Positions 1-8,414 of a stretch of 64,000 bases of DNA are shown here, one piece after another (within the stretch, counting starts at the first letter, position 1; the number at the start of each line of letters is the position of its first letter). The stretch comes from Clostridiaceae bacterium Marseille-Q4145 (lineage in GTDB: Bacteria > Bacillota > Clostridia > Lachnospirales > Lachnospiraceae), in contig JAGTTP010000002.1 in the NCBI GenBank assembly GCA_018223365.1, positions 637,501 through 701,500 of the forward strand, in the 5' to 3' direction. The notes beneath the pieces are model-generated. The model saw only the letters and a list, made by a program, of their open reading frames with translations. It was not told the origin of the DNA and ran no database searches. Position numbers and translations under genes: made by a program.

Positions 1-147
1 TGCCAGTTCTCCGGAAATGCCGACCTGTGTACTGATTCCCAACGCACCGGATGCTTCCGCCTGCATCGGTACTGCAGATACTGCCATCATTCCTGCCAGA
101 AGAACTCCAGCTCCTTTGATTACTTTCTTATTTAAAAAGTTCCACAT
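1..147 (-). CDS. Secreted protein, N-terminal fragment cut by window edge
   Basis: Only the first 49 codons are visible. They start MWNFLNKKVIKGAGVLLAG and form a typical Sec signal peptide: basic residues KK and K, a hydrophobic core to about residue 25, and a likely cleavage after AEA near residue 32. No further domain is in view, so the mature protein is unidentified. The frame stays open to base 1. A good promoter lies upstream at 191-219. The start is supported by the signal peptide fit rather than by a strong ribosome site. It reads in the same direction as the copper operon but has its own promoter. Confidence 0.7.
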   Translation of the reverse strand, partial: MWNFLNKKVIKGAGVLLAGMMAVSAVPMQAEASGALGISTQVGISGELA

Positions 148-190
148 ATAAACCCCGTAAATATTACAAAATTGTTACATTTCGAATACA

Positions 191-219
191 ATCTTATAAC
201 ATCTACAGTAGTTTGTCAA
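191..219 (-). promoter_or_regulatory. Promoter for the secreted-protein gene
   Basis: On the minus strand TTGACA (214-219) and TAAGAT (191-196) are separated by 17 bases. The region falls between the csoR-like stop codon and the start at 147, so it probably gives the secreted protein independent expression. Confidence 0.6.
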
Positions 220-228
220 TGCCCCGTT

Positions 229-492
229 TTATTTGGTAATTTTGTCCACAACATTCATGAGTTCATCAATCTTTTCATCCCCGGTCCCTTCCAGAATCGC
301 CGACTTCACACAGCCCTTCATATGTGCCCGGATGATCTCGTTATTGACTTTCCGCAAGATAGCATCTGTTGCCATTACCTGGGCGGAAATATCCATGCAA
401 TAACGATCCTCTTCCACCATACGGAGAATGCCGTCGATCTGGCCTCTGGCAGTTTTCAACAGCCGTTCTATCTTTTTGTGATCTGCCTGCAT
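229..492 (-). CDS. csoR: Copper-sensing repressor, CsoR/RcnR (DUF156) family
   Basis: An 87-residue all-helical protein of the metal-sensing CsoR/RcnR/FrmR family. The family core RGQIDGILRMVEEDRYC is present. Cys32, His57 and Cys61 match the Cys-His-Cys Cu(I) ligand set of CsoR, rather than the nickel or formaldehyde set, so copper sensing is the best reading. The gene lies 4 bases after the copA stop codon, and its ribosome site AGGAGT lies inside the copA end, indicating translational coupling and autoregulation. Its likely operator is the GC-rich inverted repeat at 3083-3099 downstream of the copA promoter. When copper binds, family members release DNA and the operon is induced. Confidence 0.88.
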   Translation of the reverse strand: MQADHKKIERLLKTARGQIDGILRMVEEDRYCMDISAQVMATDAILRKVNNEIIRAHMKGCVKSAILEGTGDEKIDELMNVVDKITK

Positions 493-496
493 ATGT

Positions 497-3055
497 TTAC
501 TCCTGAGTGATTCCGGTTACTTCATAACCTGCATCCTCTACGGTCTTTCTCAGAAGTTCGTCAGATACCTCCCCGGTCAGTGTCACATAAGCTGCTTTGT
601 CTTCCAGGCTTACCTGCGCTTCCACGCCACTAAGACCGTTCAGCGCTTTTTCTACTCTTCCTGTGCAATGTCCACACATCATACCCTCAATACTGATTTT
701 CTTTTTCATTTCTTTCTTCTCCTTTTTTTCTGCTACCGGTTCTGCTGCAATATGCAGCTCTTCCGGCTCTATTTCCTGCTTTCCTTTTTTGAAGGAAGGC
801 TTGAAACCTTTTAAACGAAGTGCGTTGGTAACTACAAATACAGAACTGAAACTCATGGCCGCACTTCCGAACATGGGACTTAACTGCCAGCCAAGCCACT
901 GATAGAAGACACCTGCTGCCAGTGGAATACCGATGGCATTATAACAGAATGCCCAGAACAGATTCTCCTTAATATTTTTAATCACTGCACGGCTTAACTG
1001 AATGGCAGATACCGCATCCAGAAGATCACTCTTCATCAATACAATGTCTGCGGATTCAATGGCTACATCGGTTCCTGCTCCGATGGCAATCCCCACATCA
1101 GCTCTTGCCAGTGCCGGTGCGTCGTTGATACCATCGCCTACCATGGCAACTTTGTGGCCCTCTGCCTGCAGCCTTCTGACTTCTTTTTCTTTATCCTGCG
1201 GAAGCACTTCTGCTACCACACGCTCAATGCCAAGCTCTCTCTGAATGGCTTTTGCCGTTTTCTCATGGTCACCGGTCAGCATCACAACGGAAAGTCCCAT
1301 CTTCTGCATCTCCCGGATGGCCTGGGCGCTGGTTTTCTTCACCGTATCGGCAACCGCCAACAGACCTAAGATCTTCTTCTCTGCTACAATATAGAGAACG
1401 GTACGTCCCCAGTCTGCCAGTTCTTCCGCTTTTACTTCCAGTCCTTCTGTCGCAATATTCTGTGCCTGCATCATACGAAGGTTGCCGGCCAGTACGGTCT
1501 TTCCTTCTACGGTTCCCAGAACGCCCTGTCCTTCTACAGCCTTAAAATCTGCCGCTTTCGCCAAAGAAATCTGTTCTTTTTCCGCTTTTTCCACAATTGC
1601 CTCTGCCAGAGGATGCTCAGAAGCCTGCTCCAGAGAAGCGGCCAGCTTCAGAAGTTCTTTTGCATTTCCACCGTCTGCCAGTACCATATCCGTCACTTCC
1701 GGATGACCTGCCGTGATGGTTCCGGTCTTATCAAGTACCACTGTGTCTACCAGATGTGCGGTCTCCAGACTCTCGCCGGATTTGATGAGGATGCCCTGCT
1801 CGGCTCCTCTTCCGGTTCCTACCATGATGGCTGTCGGTGTTGCCAGTCCCAGTGCACATGGACAGGAAATAACAAGTACGGCAATACCGGATGCCAGTGC
1901 AAAGCTGAAACTCTGTCCCAGAAGCAGCCATACAACAATGGTAATTAAGGCAATGGTAATAACTACCGGTACAAATACACCGCTGACTTTATCTGCCAGC
2001 TTGGCAATGGGGGCTTTGGACCCGCCTGCCTCTTCTACCAGACGAATAATCTGGGAAAGAGTAGTATCCTCACCGATGCGGTCTGCTTTCATCTGGAAAT
2101 AACCTGCACGGTTCACGGTCGCGCCAGTCACCCGGTCGCCTTTCTTCTTCTCCACCGGAATGCTCTCACCAGTGATGGCAGATTCGTCCACGGTTCCGGT
2201 TCCCTCTGTGAGGATACCATCTACCGGAATACTCTGTCCAGGTTTTACAATAACAGTCTCACCGACCTGTACCTGCTCTACCGGAATCTCCACTTCCTGT
2301 CCATCCCGTAAGACCAGTGCCGTCTTCGGTGCCAGACCAATCAGTTTGGTAATGGCATCAGAGGTGTGGCTCTTGGAACGGCTCTCCATGTATTTTCCAA
2401 TGGTAACCAGTGTCAGAATCATGGCTGCCGCTTCAAAATACAGATTCATACCTGCCATATGGGCCATATCCATATCACCGCGGCCCAGGGCATAACCCAT
2501 GACAAACAATCGGCTGACACTGTAACCTGCAGCTGCTGTCGATCCCATAGCTACCAGTGTATCCATATTCGGAGCGCCGTGGAACAGGGAACGGAAACCA
2601 TTTTCATAATATTTCCGGTTCAGATACATCACCGGCAGTGTCAAGAACAACTGCGTCAGCGCCATAATCATCATGTTCTCATGACCAAGCAGAATACCCG
2701 GGAGGGGCCATCCTAACATATGTCCCATGGAAATATACATGAGGACTGTCAGGAATCCAATGGAAAGTCCCAGACGGGTCTTCATTTTCCGTGCTTCCTC
2801 TTCAGCTTTCTTCTGCACTGCATTGGGTTCTTCTGCCTTTTCTGCCCCTTTGACAGAAGCGCCATATCCGCCTTCTTCCACTGCATGAATGATCGCCTGA
2901 TCATTCGTCGCAGCTTCATCATAATCTACAACCATGGAGTTCTGCAGCAGATTCACCTGTACACTGTTCACTCCCGGCACTTTACTCACCGCTTTTTCCA
3001 CATGAGCGCTACACGCACTGCAGCTCATGCCTGTCACATTATATTTCTGTTTCAT
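497..3055 (-). CDS. copA: Copper-exporting P1B-type ATPase with N- and C-terminal metal-binding domains
   Basis: This pump exports Cu(I) across the membrane using ATP. Numbered from the upstream ATG at 3067, it shows an N-terminal heavy-metal domain (CSAC, Cys16/Cys19), TGES (299-302), the transmembrane CPC (402-404), the phosphorylation motif DKTGT (Asp446), SEHPLAEA, and the hinge GDGINDAP. A second heavy-metal domain (CGHC, Cys798/Cys801) is fused at the C-terminus, which is less usual than two N-terminal domains. I prefer the start at 3055 (MKQKYNV): the ribosome site AAAGG abuts the ATG at 3067 with no spacing but lies about 12 bases before 3055. The gene heads an operon with csoR and has a strong promoter and operator upstream. 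Confidence 0.93.
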   Translation of the reverse strand: MKQKYNVTGMSCSACSAHVEKAVSKVPGVNSVQVNLLQNSMVVDYDEAATNDQAIIHAVEEGGYGASVKGAEKAEEPNAVQKKAEEEARKMKTRLGLSIGFLTVLMYISMGHMLGWPLPGILLGHENMMIMALTQLFLTLPVMYLNRKYYENGFRSLFHGAPNMDTLVAMGSTAAAGYSVSRLFVMGYALGRGDMDMAHMAGMNLYFEAAAMILTLVTIGKYMESRSKSHTSDAITKLIGLAPKTALVLRDGQEVEIPVEQVQVGETVIVKPGQSIPVDGILTEGTGTVDESAITGESIPVEKKKGDRVTGATVNRAGYFQMKADRIGEDTTLSQIIRLVEEAGGSKAPIAKLADKVSGVFVPVVITIALITIVVWLLLGQSFSFALASGIAVLVISCPCALGLATPTAIMVGTGRGAEQGILIKSGESLETAHLVDTVVLDKTGTITAGHPEVTDMVLADGGNAKELLKLAASLEQASEHPLAEAIVEKAEKEQISLAKAADFKAVEGQGVLGTVEGKTVLAGNLRMMQAQNIATEGLEVKAEELADWGRTVLYIVAEKKILGLLAVADTVKKTSAQAIREMQKMGLSVVMLTGDHEKTAKAIQRELGIERVVAEVLPQDKEKEVRRLQAEGHKVAMVGDGINDAPALARADVGIAIGAGTDVAIESADIVLMKSDLLDAVSAIQLSRAVIKNIKENLFWAFCYNAIGIPLAAGVFYQWLGWQLSPMFGSAAMSFSSVFVVTNALRLKGFKPSFKKGKQEIEPEELHIAAEPVAEKKEKKEMKKKISIEGMMCGHCTGRVEKALNGLSGVEAQVSLEDKAAYVTLTGEVSDELLRKTVEDAGYEVTGITQE

Positions 3056-3082
3056 CCGTGATGTCATCCTTTCTCTCGTCTC

Positions 3083-3099
3083 ACACCCCCCTGGGGTGT
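3083..3099 (-). promoter_or_regulatory. Probable CsoR operator
   Basis: A GC-rich inverted repeat, ACACCCC then 3 bases then GGGGTGT, lies just downstream of the expected copA transcription start and upstream of its start codon. CsoR-family operators are G/C-tract pseudo-palindromes of this kind. With a CsoR-type gene in the same operon, autoregulated copper induction is the natural reading. Confidence 0.7.
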
Positions 3100-3111
3100 C
3101 CTGTTGACTTT

Positions 3112-3140
3112 GTTATACCATGCGCCGGACAGACTGTCAA
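3112..3140 (-). promoter_or_regulatory. copA-csoR promoter
   Basis: TTGACA (3135-3140) and TATAAC (3112-3117) with 17-base spacing on the minus strand. Transcription would begin near 3105, placing the operator at 3083-3099 in the early transcribed region. Confidence 0.75.
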
Positions 3141-3202
3141 CCCGATTTTATGTATATGAGAAAAATATTCAGGTTGTATATGTTGAAAGCAACCAGACGA
3201 AC

Positions 3203-3335
3203 GGAGTGACAGGCTGTGAGCGGAACCGCTCGCGCTAAGTCCTCGATCCAACGGTACTAACATTCGAACTGCGCCAAGGCTTGTTCTCATGAAGTACCGG
3301 GACTGCGGACGTTCCTTTCACAGGCTGTCACCTCC
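3203..3335 (+). repeat. Structured repeat family A, copy 1
   Basis: A 133-base element in the 361-base gap between copA and the Na/Pi symporter gene. The outer arms pair (GACAGGCTGTGA with TCACAGGCTGTC, one mismatch), continuing inward as GCGGAAC/GTTCCTT. Nested helices are AGTCC (3238-3242)/GGACT (3300-3304), CGGTAC (3252-3257)/GTACCG (3294-3299), CAT (3261-3263)/ATG (3289-3291) and GAAC (3266-3269)/GTTC (3283-3286). A second full copy at 32606 shares the core but has different, compensated arms. Strand of action is unknown; both copies have the same orientation. No open frame fits. The rest of the gap holds the copA promoter (to 3140), 3141-3202 with nothing recognised, and a terminator at 3376. 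Confidence 0.85.
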
Positions 3336-3375
3336 TCCTGCTGGCTGCCCGACACTCTCACCATCTACAAATCAC

Positions 3376-3410
3376 ACAAAAAACACCTGCAGGTTTTATC
3401 CCGCAGGTGT
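3376..3410 (-). terminator. Intrinsic terminator after the Na/Pi symporter gene
   Basis: On the minus strand ACACCTGC pairs with GCAGGTGT and is followed by a run of T. It sits about 20 bases past the symporter stop codon. Confidence 0.8.
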
Positions 3411-3428
3411 CGTAAAATCTTTATGCAA

Positions 3429-5087
3429 TTATTTTTTTGTTCCGTCAGATTCTTCTTCATCCTCCGGCGGGGTCTCCAGCATGGAGTATGCAATATTGGT
3501 TGCATGGTCAGCCACACGCTCAAAGCCGGAAATGGTATCGGAAAATACCATACCTGCTGCTGCGGAGCATTCATTTTTCGTCAAACGCTCGATATGATGT
3601 TTCTGAAGTTCGCGCTCCATCTCATCAATGCTATCCTCCAGAGTCATGATATCATGAAGATGCTCTCTGGTATTGTTGGCAAACATATCCATAGCATATT
3701 TGAGAATGGTATTCACTCTGGAGCCCATCTCTCTTAACTCCTCCAGTGCCGTATCACTGAAAGCAATCTGCTCTTTGATACGGGTTTGGGCAGAATCAGC
3801 TAAGTTCTCTGCGTGATCACCGATACGCTCGATATCATTTACCACATGGAACAGAGCACCGATACTCTTACTATCGTCGATAGGAAGCGTCATCTGGCTA
3901 ATCTTCACCAGATAATTGGTGATCGCATGGTTCATAAAGTTAATCTGCTTTTCCACTTCATAGATCTTATTGATCTCATCCTGATTCAGGGTAATCAATG
4001 CATCCAGACCGCGGTTCAGGTTCTCATAAGCAAGAGTTCCCATATGCTCCAGTTCTCTGACAACCTCGATGACTGCGGTGGTCGGAGAAAATACGGTTTT
4101 CTTTCCAATGTAAAGAAGCTCGCACTCCACATCAGCATTCTCGTCTTCTCCCGGTACTGCCAGATACGTCAGTTTTACAATACCTTTCGTAAACGGAAGC
4201 AGCATGATAACCTGGCTGATCTTGAACAGCGTATGGGCATTTGCTACACATCTTCCCGGTTCCGGTCCAGAGATGATCTGCAGCAGATGCAGCACCAGAT
4301 CACCTGCAAAGGTCAGGATCAGGAAAATAATAATGGTTCCGATAATATTGAAGAACAGGTGAATCAGAGCTGCTCTCTTTGCATTTTTATTTCCGTTCAG
4401 AGACGCCAGCAGCGCGGACATACAGGCACCGATATTACATCCCAGGATGATATAAAAGCAGATCGGAAGCTCCATCAGGCCCTGCTGTGCCATCAGAAGA
4501 AGAATGCTGACGGTTACAGAAGAACTCTGAATAATGGCCGTGATGACCGTACCAAGGAGTACCCCCAGGAACGGATTGGTCAGGCTGCTTAAGAACTCTG
4601 CCACCAGCGGAGAATCCTTCATGTTGGACATGCTGCCGGACATAATGTCCAGTCCCATGAACAGAACTCCGAATCCAAGAATGACTTCACCGATCTTCTT
4701 AATCCGGTCATTCTTCACAAACTGCGTCATCAGCACACCCACAAAGAGGATGACCGGTGCATAAGCTGACAAATTAAAGGATACCAGCTGTGACGTAACC
4801 GTCGTACCGATATTTGCCCCAAAAATAACACCGGCTGCCTGATACAGGTTCATCATGCCGGCATTTACAAAACTGACGACCATAACTGTCGTCGCACTGG
4901 ATGACTGGATCACCGCGCAGAACAGAATTCCGACCAGCGTTCCCATGACCCGGTTGGAAGTTACCGCTTCCAGAATATTACGCATTCTGGCTCCGGCTGC
5001 CTTCTCCATACCATCTCCCATCTGATGCATACCCAGAAGGAAGAGGCCGAGCCCGCCCATCAGTGTCACAATTACACTCAACTCCAT
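3429..5087 (-). CDS. Na/Pi cotransporter family protein with C-terminal PhoU-like domain
   Basis: A 552-residue membrane protein of the type II sodium/phosphate symporter family. The N-terminal part carries two inverted copies of the family signature, QSSSATTVMVV and QSSSVTVSILL, within about eight to nine membrane segments. From about residue 330 the protein is soluble and helical (VVRELEHMGTLAYENL, ERIGDHAENLADSA, FERVADHATNIAYSML), matching PhoU-like helical bundles that in phosphate systems sense or regulate uptake. Function is predicted as sodium-driven phosphate uptake or export; substrate is inferred. It has its own terminator and a probable promoter, so it is monocistronic. Confidence 0.88.
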   Translation of the reverse strand: MELSVIVTLMGGLGLFLLGMHQMGDGMEKAAGARMRNILEAVTSNRVMGTLVGILFCAVIQSSSATTVMVVSFVNAGMMNLYQAAGVIFGANIGTTVTSQLVSFNLSAYAPVILFVGVLMTQFVKNDRIKKIGEVILGFGVLFMGLDIMSGSMSNMKDSPLVAEFLSSLTNPFLGVLLGTVITAIIQSSSVTVSILLLMAQQGLMELPICFYIILGCNIGACMSALLASLNGNKNAKRAALIHLFFNIIGTIIIFLILTFAGDLVLHLLQIISGPEPGRCVANAHTLFKISQVIMLLPFTKGIVKLTYLAVPGEDENADVECELLYIGKKTVFSPTTAVIEVVRELEHMGTLAYENLNRGLDALITLNQDEINKIYEVEKQINFMNHAITNYLVKISQMTLPIDDSKSIGALFHVVNDIERIGDHAENLADSAQTRIKEQIAFSDTALEELREMGSRVNTILKYAMDMFANNTREHLHDIMTLEDSIDEMERELQKHHIERLTKNECSAAAGMVFSDTISGFERVADHATNIAYSMLETPPEDEEESDGTKK

Positions 5088-5123
5088 TTTTTCTCTACCT
5101 CATTCGTCCATTTTATGACAAAA

Positions 5124-5153
5124 CAAAAGCGTATGTTGTTTAACATACGCTTT
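5124..5153 (-). terminator. Hairpin ending the ribF operon, or leader hairpin of the symporter gene
   Basis: A perfect 12-pair stem (5126-5137 with 5142-5153) with a 4-base loop; on the minus strand it is followed by TTTTGTTTTG. It lies 30 bases after ribF, so a terminator is likely. The putative symporter promoter would start transcription at its upstream edge, so a role in that mRNA leader is also possible. Confidence 0.6.
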
Positions 5154-5159
5154 ACTAAT

Positions 5160-5188
5160 ACTTTACATGAATTTCATAAAACTTACAA
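5160..5188 (-). promoter_or_regulatory. Possible promoter of the Na/Pi symporter gene
   Basis: TTGTAA (5183-5188) and TAAAGT (5160-5165), spacing 17, on the minus strand. It is a moderate match and overlaps the ribF stop codon. Confidence 0.4.
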
Positions 5189-6139
5189 GGGGTTCTTTTG
5201 TTTTATTTTGCTTTTTCCCCAGTTTACATCAGATAAAATCCTGCTTTTCAGCATTTCCAGGGATTCAAACTTCTGTTCCGGGCGCTCAAACTCCAGAAAT
5301 TCCACCCGAAGCTTTCTTCCATAGAGGTCTCCATTGTAATCAAAAAGGTACGTCTCTACCCCTTTCTGCTCCGTGGCCCCTACCGTTGGCTTATACCCGA
5401 TATTGGTGATTCCGTAATACTCCCACTCTTCTCCATCCATGGGAATGGTTCTGGTAAGATAGACCCCATTGGGCGGGAGCAGTTTCACCTGCGGAGGAAG
5501 AAGATTCGTCGTCGGGAGTCCCAGAGTCCGGCCGATCTGCCGGCCATGAAGCACTTCTCCTGTCACATAATAAGAATATCCCAGCAGCTCATTTGCCAGT
5601 GGAATATTTCCCTCATGCAGTGCTTCCCTTATATAGGTGCTGCTGATATCCCGGCCATGGCTCTGGGCTTTTTCCACCACTTCCACTTGAAATCCATACC
5701 TGTCTCCCAGTTTCAGCAGAAGCTGATAATCCCCTCTTCGCTGGTAGCCAAAATGAAAATCCGTTCCTACTGCAATAAAGGCGGCTTTTAACTGCTCTAC
5801 CAGAATCTTTTCCACAAAACGTTCCGGTTCCATATGGGCAAGTTCCGGTACAAAGGGACATTCCACCAGACAATCAATGCCTTCCTCTTCCAACATAGCA
5901 CGGCGTTCTTCATTTGTAATAATATTCTGGGCGGATAATCCCGACAGCACCCTTGTCGGATTCTGGGTAAAGGTAAAAATCACCGATGCAAGTCCGTTTT
6001 TCTTCTGCTTTTGCACCTCATCCAGAAGTTTCCGGTGTCCGCGATGGAGCCCGTCAAATTTTCCCAGGCTGACTGCAGAGGGTCTGTCCATGGTATATCC
6101 GATTTCACCTGTCACATACTTCATACTGTTTCTTTTCAC
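5183..6139 (-). CDS. ribF: Bifunctional riboflavin kinase / FAD synthetase
   Basis: Converts riboflavin to FMN and then FAD in the cytoplasm. The N-terminal nucleotidyltransferase half shows GKFDGLHRGH near residue 27, GTDFHFG and SSTYIREAL; the C-terminal kinase half shows LPTTNLLP, GVYLTRT and YGITNIGYKPTVG. The 318 residues match the usual length of about 310. A GTG start at 6139 overlaps the truB stop by 4 bases; an ATG five codons later (6124) is the alternative. It is the last gene of the translation operon, a common Gram-positive arrangement (truB-ribF). Confidence 0.95.
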   Translation of the reverse strand: MKRNSMKYVTGEIGYTMDRPSAVSLGKFDGLHRGHRKLLDEVQKQKKNGLASVIFTFTQNPTRVLSGLSAQNIITNEERRAMLEEEGIDCLVECPFVPELAHMEPERFVEKILVEQLKAAFIAVGTDFHFGYQRRGDYQLLLKLGDRYGFQVEVVEKAQSHGRDISSTYIREALHEGNIPLANELLGYSYYVTGEVLHGRQIGRTLGLPTTNLLPPQVKLLPPNGVYLTRTIPMDGEEWEYYGITNIGYKPTVGATEQKGVETYLFDYNGDLYGRKLRVEFLEFERPEQKFESLEMLKSRILSDVNWGKSKIKQKNPL

Positions 6140-7068
6140 TTCTCGTAAAACATTTTTTCCGGACGGAACTGATTTCTTTTGCTGTCATAAGCATAGACTC
6201 CGATAAATACTCCCTCCGGGTCATATACACGGAACCATTTTCCACTGTTCAGAGAAATTTCCAATGACTTATCCACCGTCTGACCATCTTCTGTCAACGC
6301 CTGTGTGGATGAAAAGGGATTTCCGTTATATCCAAGCTTTGCCGCCTCTTTCGTAAGCTTCAGTGCCGGACAGTCAGAAAAGACCTGATCCACAGGCAGC
6401 ACAATCTCAGAAACCCGGTTCTCATCCCGGTAGGTTTCGACCTGTGCCAGCGTCAGGCTGTCTTTTAGCTGAAACTGTCCTACTCTGGTTCTCAGAAGAC
6501 TTTCCATACAGCCGTGGCACTTAAGTTTCTCTCCAATATCATGACACAGAGTCCTGATATAGGTTCCCTTAGAGCAGGACACGGTCATCCTTACTCTCGG
6601 AAGATAAATCTCCTCAATCTGGATCTCGTAGATTTCCACCGGGCGGGCTTTCCGCTCCACCTCTTTTCCTGCTCTCGCCAGATCGCAGAGCTTCTGTCCG
6701 TTCACCTTCAGTGCAGAATACATGGGAGGAATCTGGTCATAAGGTCCCACAAAGCTCATAATTGCCTCCCGGACTTCCTCTTCTGAGACTTCCACCGATG
6801 CCTCCTGCAATATGGTTCCTGACACATCCTGAGTGTCCGTGGACTGTCCCAGCAGCAGCACTGCCTCATAAACCTTGCTATGGTCTGTCAGCATATCGCA
6901 GAGTCTGGTTCCTTTTCCCAGACACACAGGAAGGACGCCCTCCGCATCCGGATCCAGCGTCCCTGTATGTCCGATTTTTTTCTGTTTTAAAATACCACGC
7001 AGCTTTGCCACCACATCATGGGATGTAAAGCCGCGTTCCTTGTAAATATTAATAACTCCGTTAATCAC
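6136..7068 (-). CDS. truB: tRNA pseudouridine-55 synthase
   Basis: Makes pseudouridine at position 55 in the T-loop of tRNA. The catalytic motif GHTGTLDP contains the nucleophile Asp39, and CSKGTYIRTLCHDIG is the second conserved block; a C-terminal PUA-like domain follows. Length 310 is typical. The start is a GTG sharing one base with the nrnA stop codon (TAGTG), and the end overlaps ribF by 4 bases, so translation of the three genes is tightly coupled. Confidence 0.95.
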   Translation of the reverse strand: MINGVINIYKERGFTSHDVVAKLRGILKQKKIGHTGTLDPDAEGVLPVCLGKGTRLCDMLTDHSKVYEAVLLLGQSTDTQDVSGTILQEASVEVSEEEVREAIMSFVGPYDQIPPMYSALKVNGQKLCDLARAGKEVERKARPVEIYEIQIEEIYLPRVRMTVSCSKGTYIRTLCHDIGEKLKCHGCMESLLRTRVGQFQLKDSLTLAQVETYRDENRVSEIVLPVDQVFSDCPALKLTKEAAKLGYNGNPFSSTQALTEDGQTVDKSLEISLNSGKWFRVYDPEGVFIGVYAYDSKRNQFRPEKMFYEK

Positions 7069-8027
7069 TAATCTTCCTGCCCTTCAAGCTGTCGCTCGAT
7101 GTGTAAGGTTAAATTATTTACAATATCATGGAAGGTTCCCTTCATGGTCACTCCTGCAGCCCGAATGTGTCCGCCGCCGCCAAAATAAGAAGCCACTTTG
7201 CTGACATCCACAATATTTTCAGAGCGAAGGGATACTTTATATTCCATGTAATCAATCTCATAGAGGAAAATCGCTACCTCTATCCCCTCCGTCTGCTTCA
7301 TCTGGCTGACAATGCCATCCAGATCTGTGGTGGTTACTCCAAAGAAATCCATATCCTTCTGCCGCATGACGCTGACAATGCATTTACCATCTAATAGACG
7401 CATGCTCTCCAGCAGTGCTTTTCCAAGGACCTGATTCTGCCGATAGGTTTTCTTATAGAAGGTTTCCTCTAAAATATCCGTGTATGGGATCTGTTTCTCC
7501 ATCAAAGCAGCAGCCAGCCGCATGGTATCCGGTGAGGTGCAGCTGTACTGGAACACTCCCGTGTCATGGGCAATTCCCATGTACAGGGCAGACGCTGCGT
7601 CCCTGGAAACTTTTTCCATATCCAGCAATCTGCAGATTACTTCGCAGGCGGAGCTTGCGTCTCCGTCAATGATATTGGTCAGGGCATAGCCTTTGTTGCT
7701 CACATGGTGGTCAATACAAAGGGTTTTTCTGGCCTTTTCGAAAGCCGGCTGTGCTTTTCCCAGACGGTCCAATGCCGCACAGTCCACGGCAATGAACAGG
7801 TCATATTCCCGTTCCTCTCCGTCAGGCACACGGAGTTCCGAAAAACCTTTGAGCATGGAAAACTTGTCATCCGGCTTTTCCAGCCACATATCAGCTTCCA
7901 CCTGTGGATAGTTATCATTGATATAAGTCCATAATCCGATGCAGGCGCCAACGCTGTCACCATCCGGCCGGATATGACCGGCAATGGCCACTGTAGTAAC
8001 ACCTTCCAGTTCTTTCTGCAGCTGCAT
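7068..8027 (-). CDS. nrnA: Bifunctional oligoribonuclease / PAP phosphatase, DHH-DHHA1 family
   Basis: NrnA-type enzymes degrade nano-RNA to mononucleotides and hydrolyse 3'-phosphoadenosine 5'-phosphate. The DHH domain shows GHIRPDGDSVGA near residue 17 and CIDHHVSN near residue 100, which carry the Mn-binding Asp and His. The C-terminal DHHA1 domain shows FGGGGHIRAAG. The first motif reads RPDGD where many relatives have NPDGD. It is 319 residues, normal for the family, and lies between rbfA (2-base gap) and truB (1-base overlap), the usual Firmicutes position. Confidence 0.92.
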   Translation of the reverse strand: MQLQKELEGVTTVAIAGHIRPDGDSVGACIGLWTYINDNYPQVEADMWLEKPDDKFSMLKGFSELRVPDGEEREYDLFIAVDCAALDRLGKAQPAFEKARKTLCIDHHVSNKGYALTNIIDGDASSACEVICRLLDMEKVSRDAASALYMGIAHDTGVFQYSCTSPDTMRLAAALMEKQIPYTDILEETFYKKTYRQNQVLGKALLESMRLLDGKCIVSVMRQKDMDFFGVTTTDLDGIVSQMKQTEGIEVAIFLYEIDYMEYKVSLRSENIVDVSKVASYFGGGGHIRAAGVTMKGTFHDIVNNLTLHIERQLEGQED

Positions 8028-8029
8028 AC

Positions 8030-8413
8030 TTATTCCCCGTCTTTCTCTTCACTCGCTCCGTCTTTGCTTACCACATCATCAATCATTTTAGACATATTCA
8101 CTCCATACTCGATGGACTGATCCAGCACGAACGTGATCTCCGGCGTATTCCGGAGGTTCAGTTCTTTTGCCAGCTGACGGCGCACATAACCTACTGCACT
8201 CTTTAATCCTGCCATAGTATTTGCCTGCGCCTCTTCATTTCCAAGAACGCTGATAAATGCCTTGCAGGTCTTCAGATCCGGAGCCACTGATACGGATACA
8301 ACCGATGTCAGAGGACTAATACGCGGATCCTTGATCTCACCCCGGATAATCTCGGAGAGGACTTTCTGTACCTCTCCATTGATCCTGGTATTTTTTATAC
8401 TGTTTTTTCTCAT
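8030..8413 (-). CDS. rbfA: 30S ribosome-binding factor A
   Basis: Assists late maturation of the 30S subunit and 16S rRNA 5'-end processing. The 127-residue protein has the single KH-like fold of the family, with GEIKDPRIS near residue 25 and a C-terminal block FVLDQSIEYGVNMSKMID. It begins one base after the infB stop, so the genes are cotranslated. The charged tail after residue 115 is not conserved in the family. Confidence 0.95.
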   Translation of the reverse strand: MRKNSIKNTRINGEVQKVLSEIIRGEIKDPRISPLTSVVSVSVAPDLKTCKAFISVLGNEEAQANTMAGLKSAVGYVRRQLAKELNLRNTPEITFVLDQSIEYGVNMSKMIDDVVSKDGASEEKDGE

Positions 8414-8414
8414 T

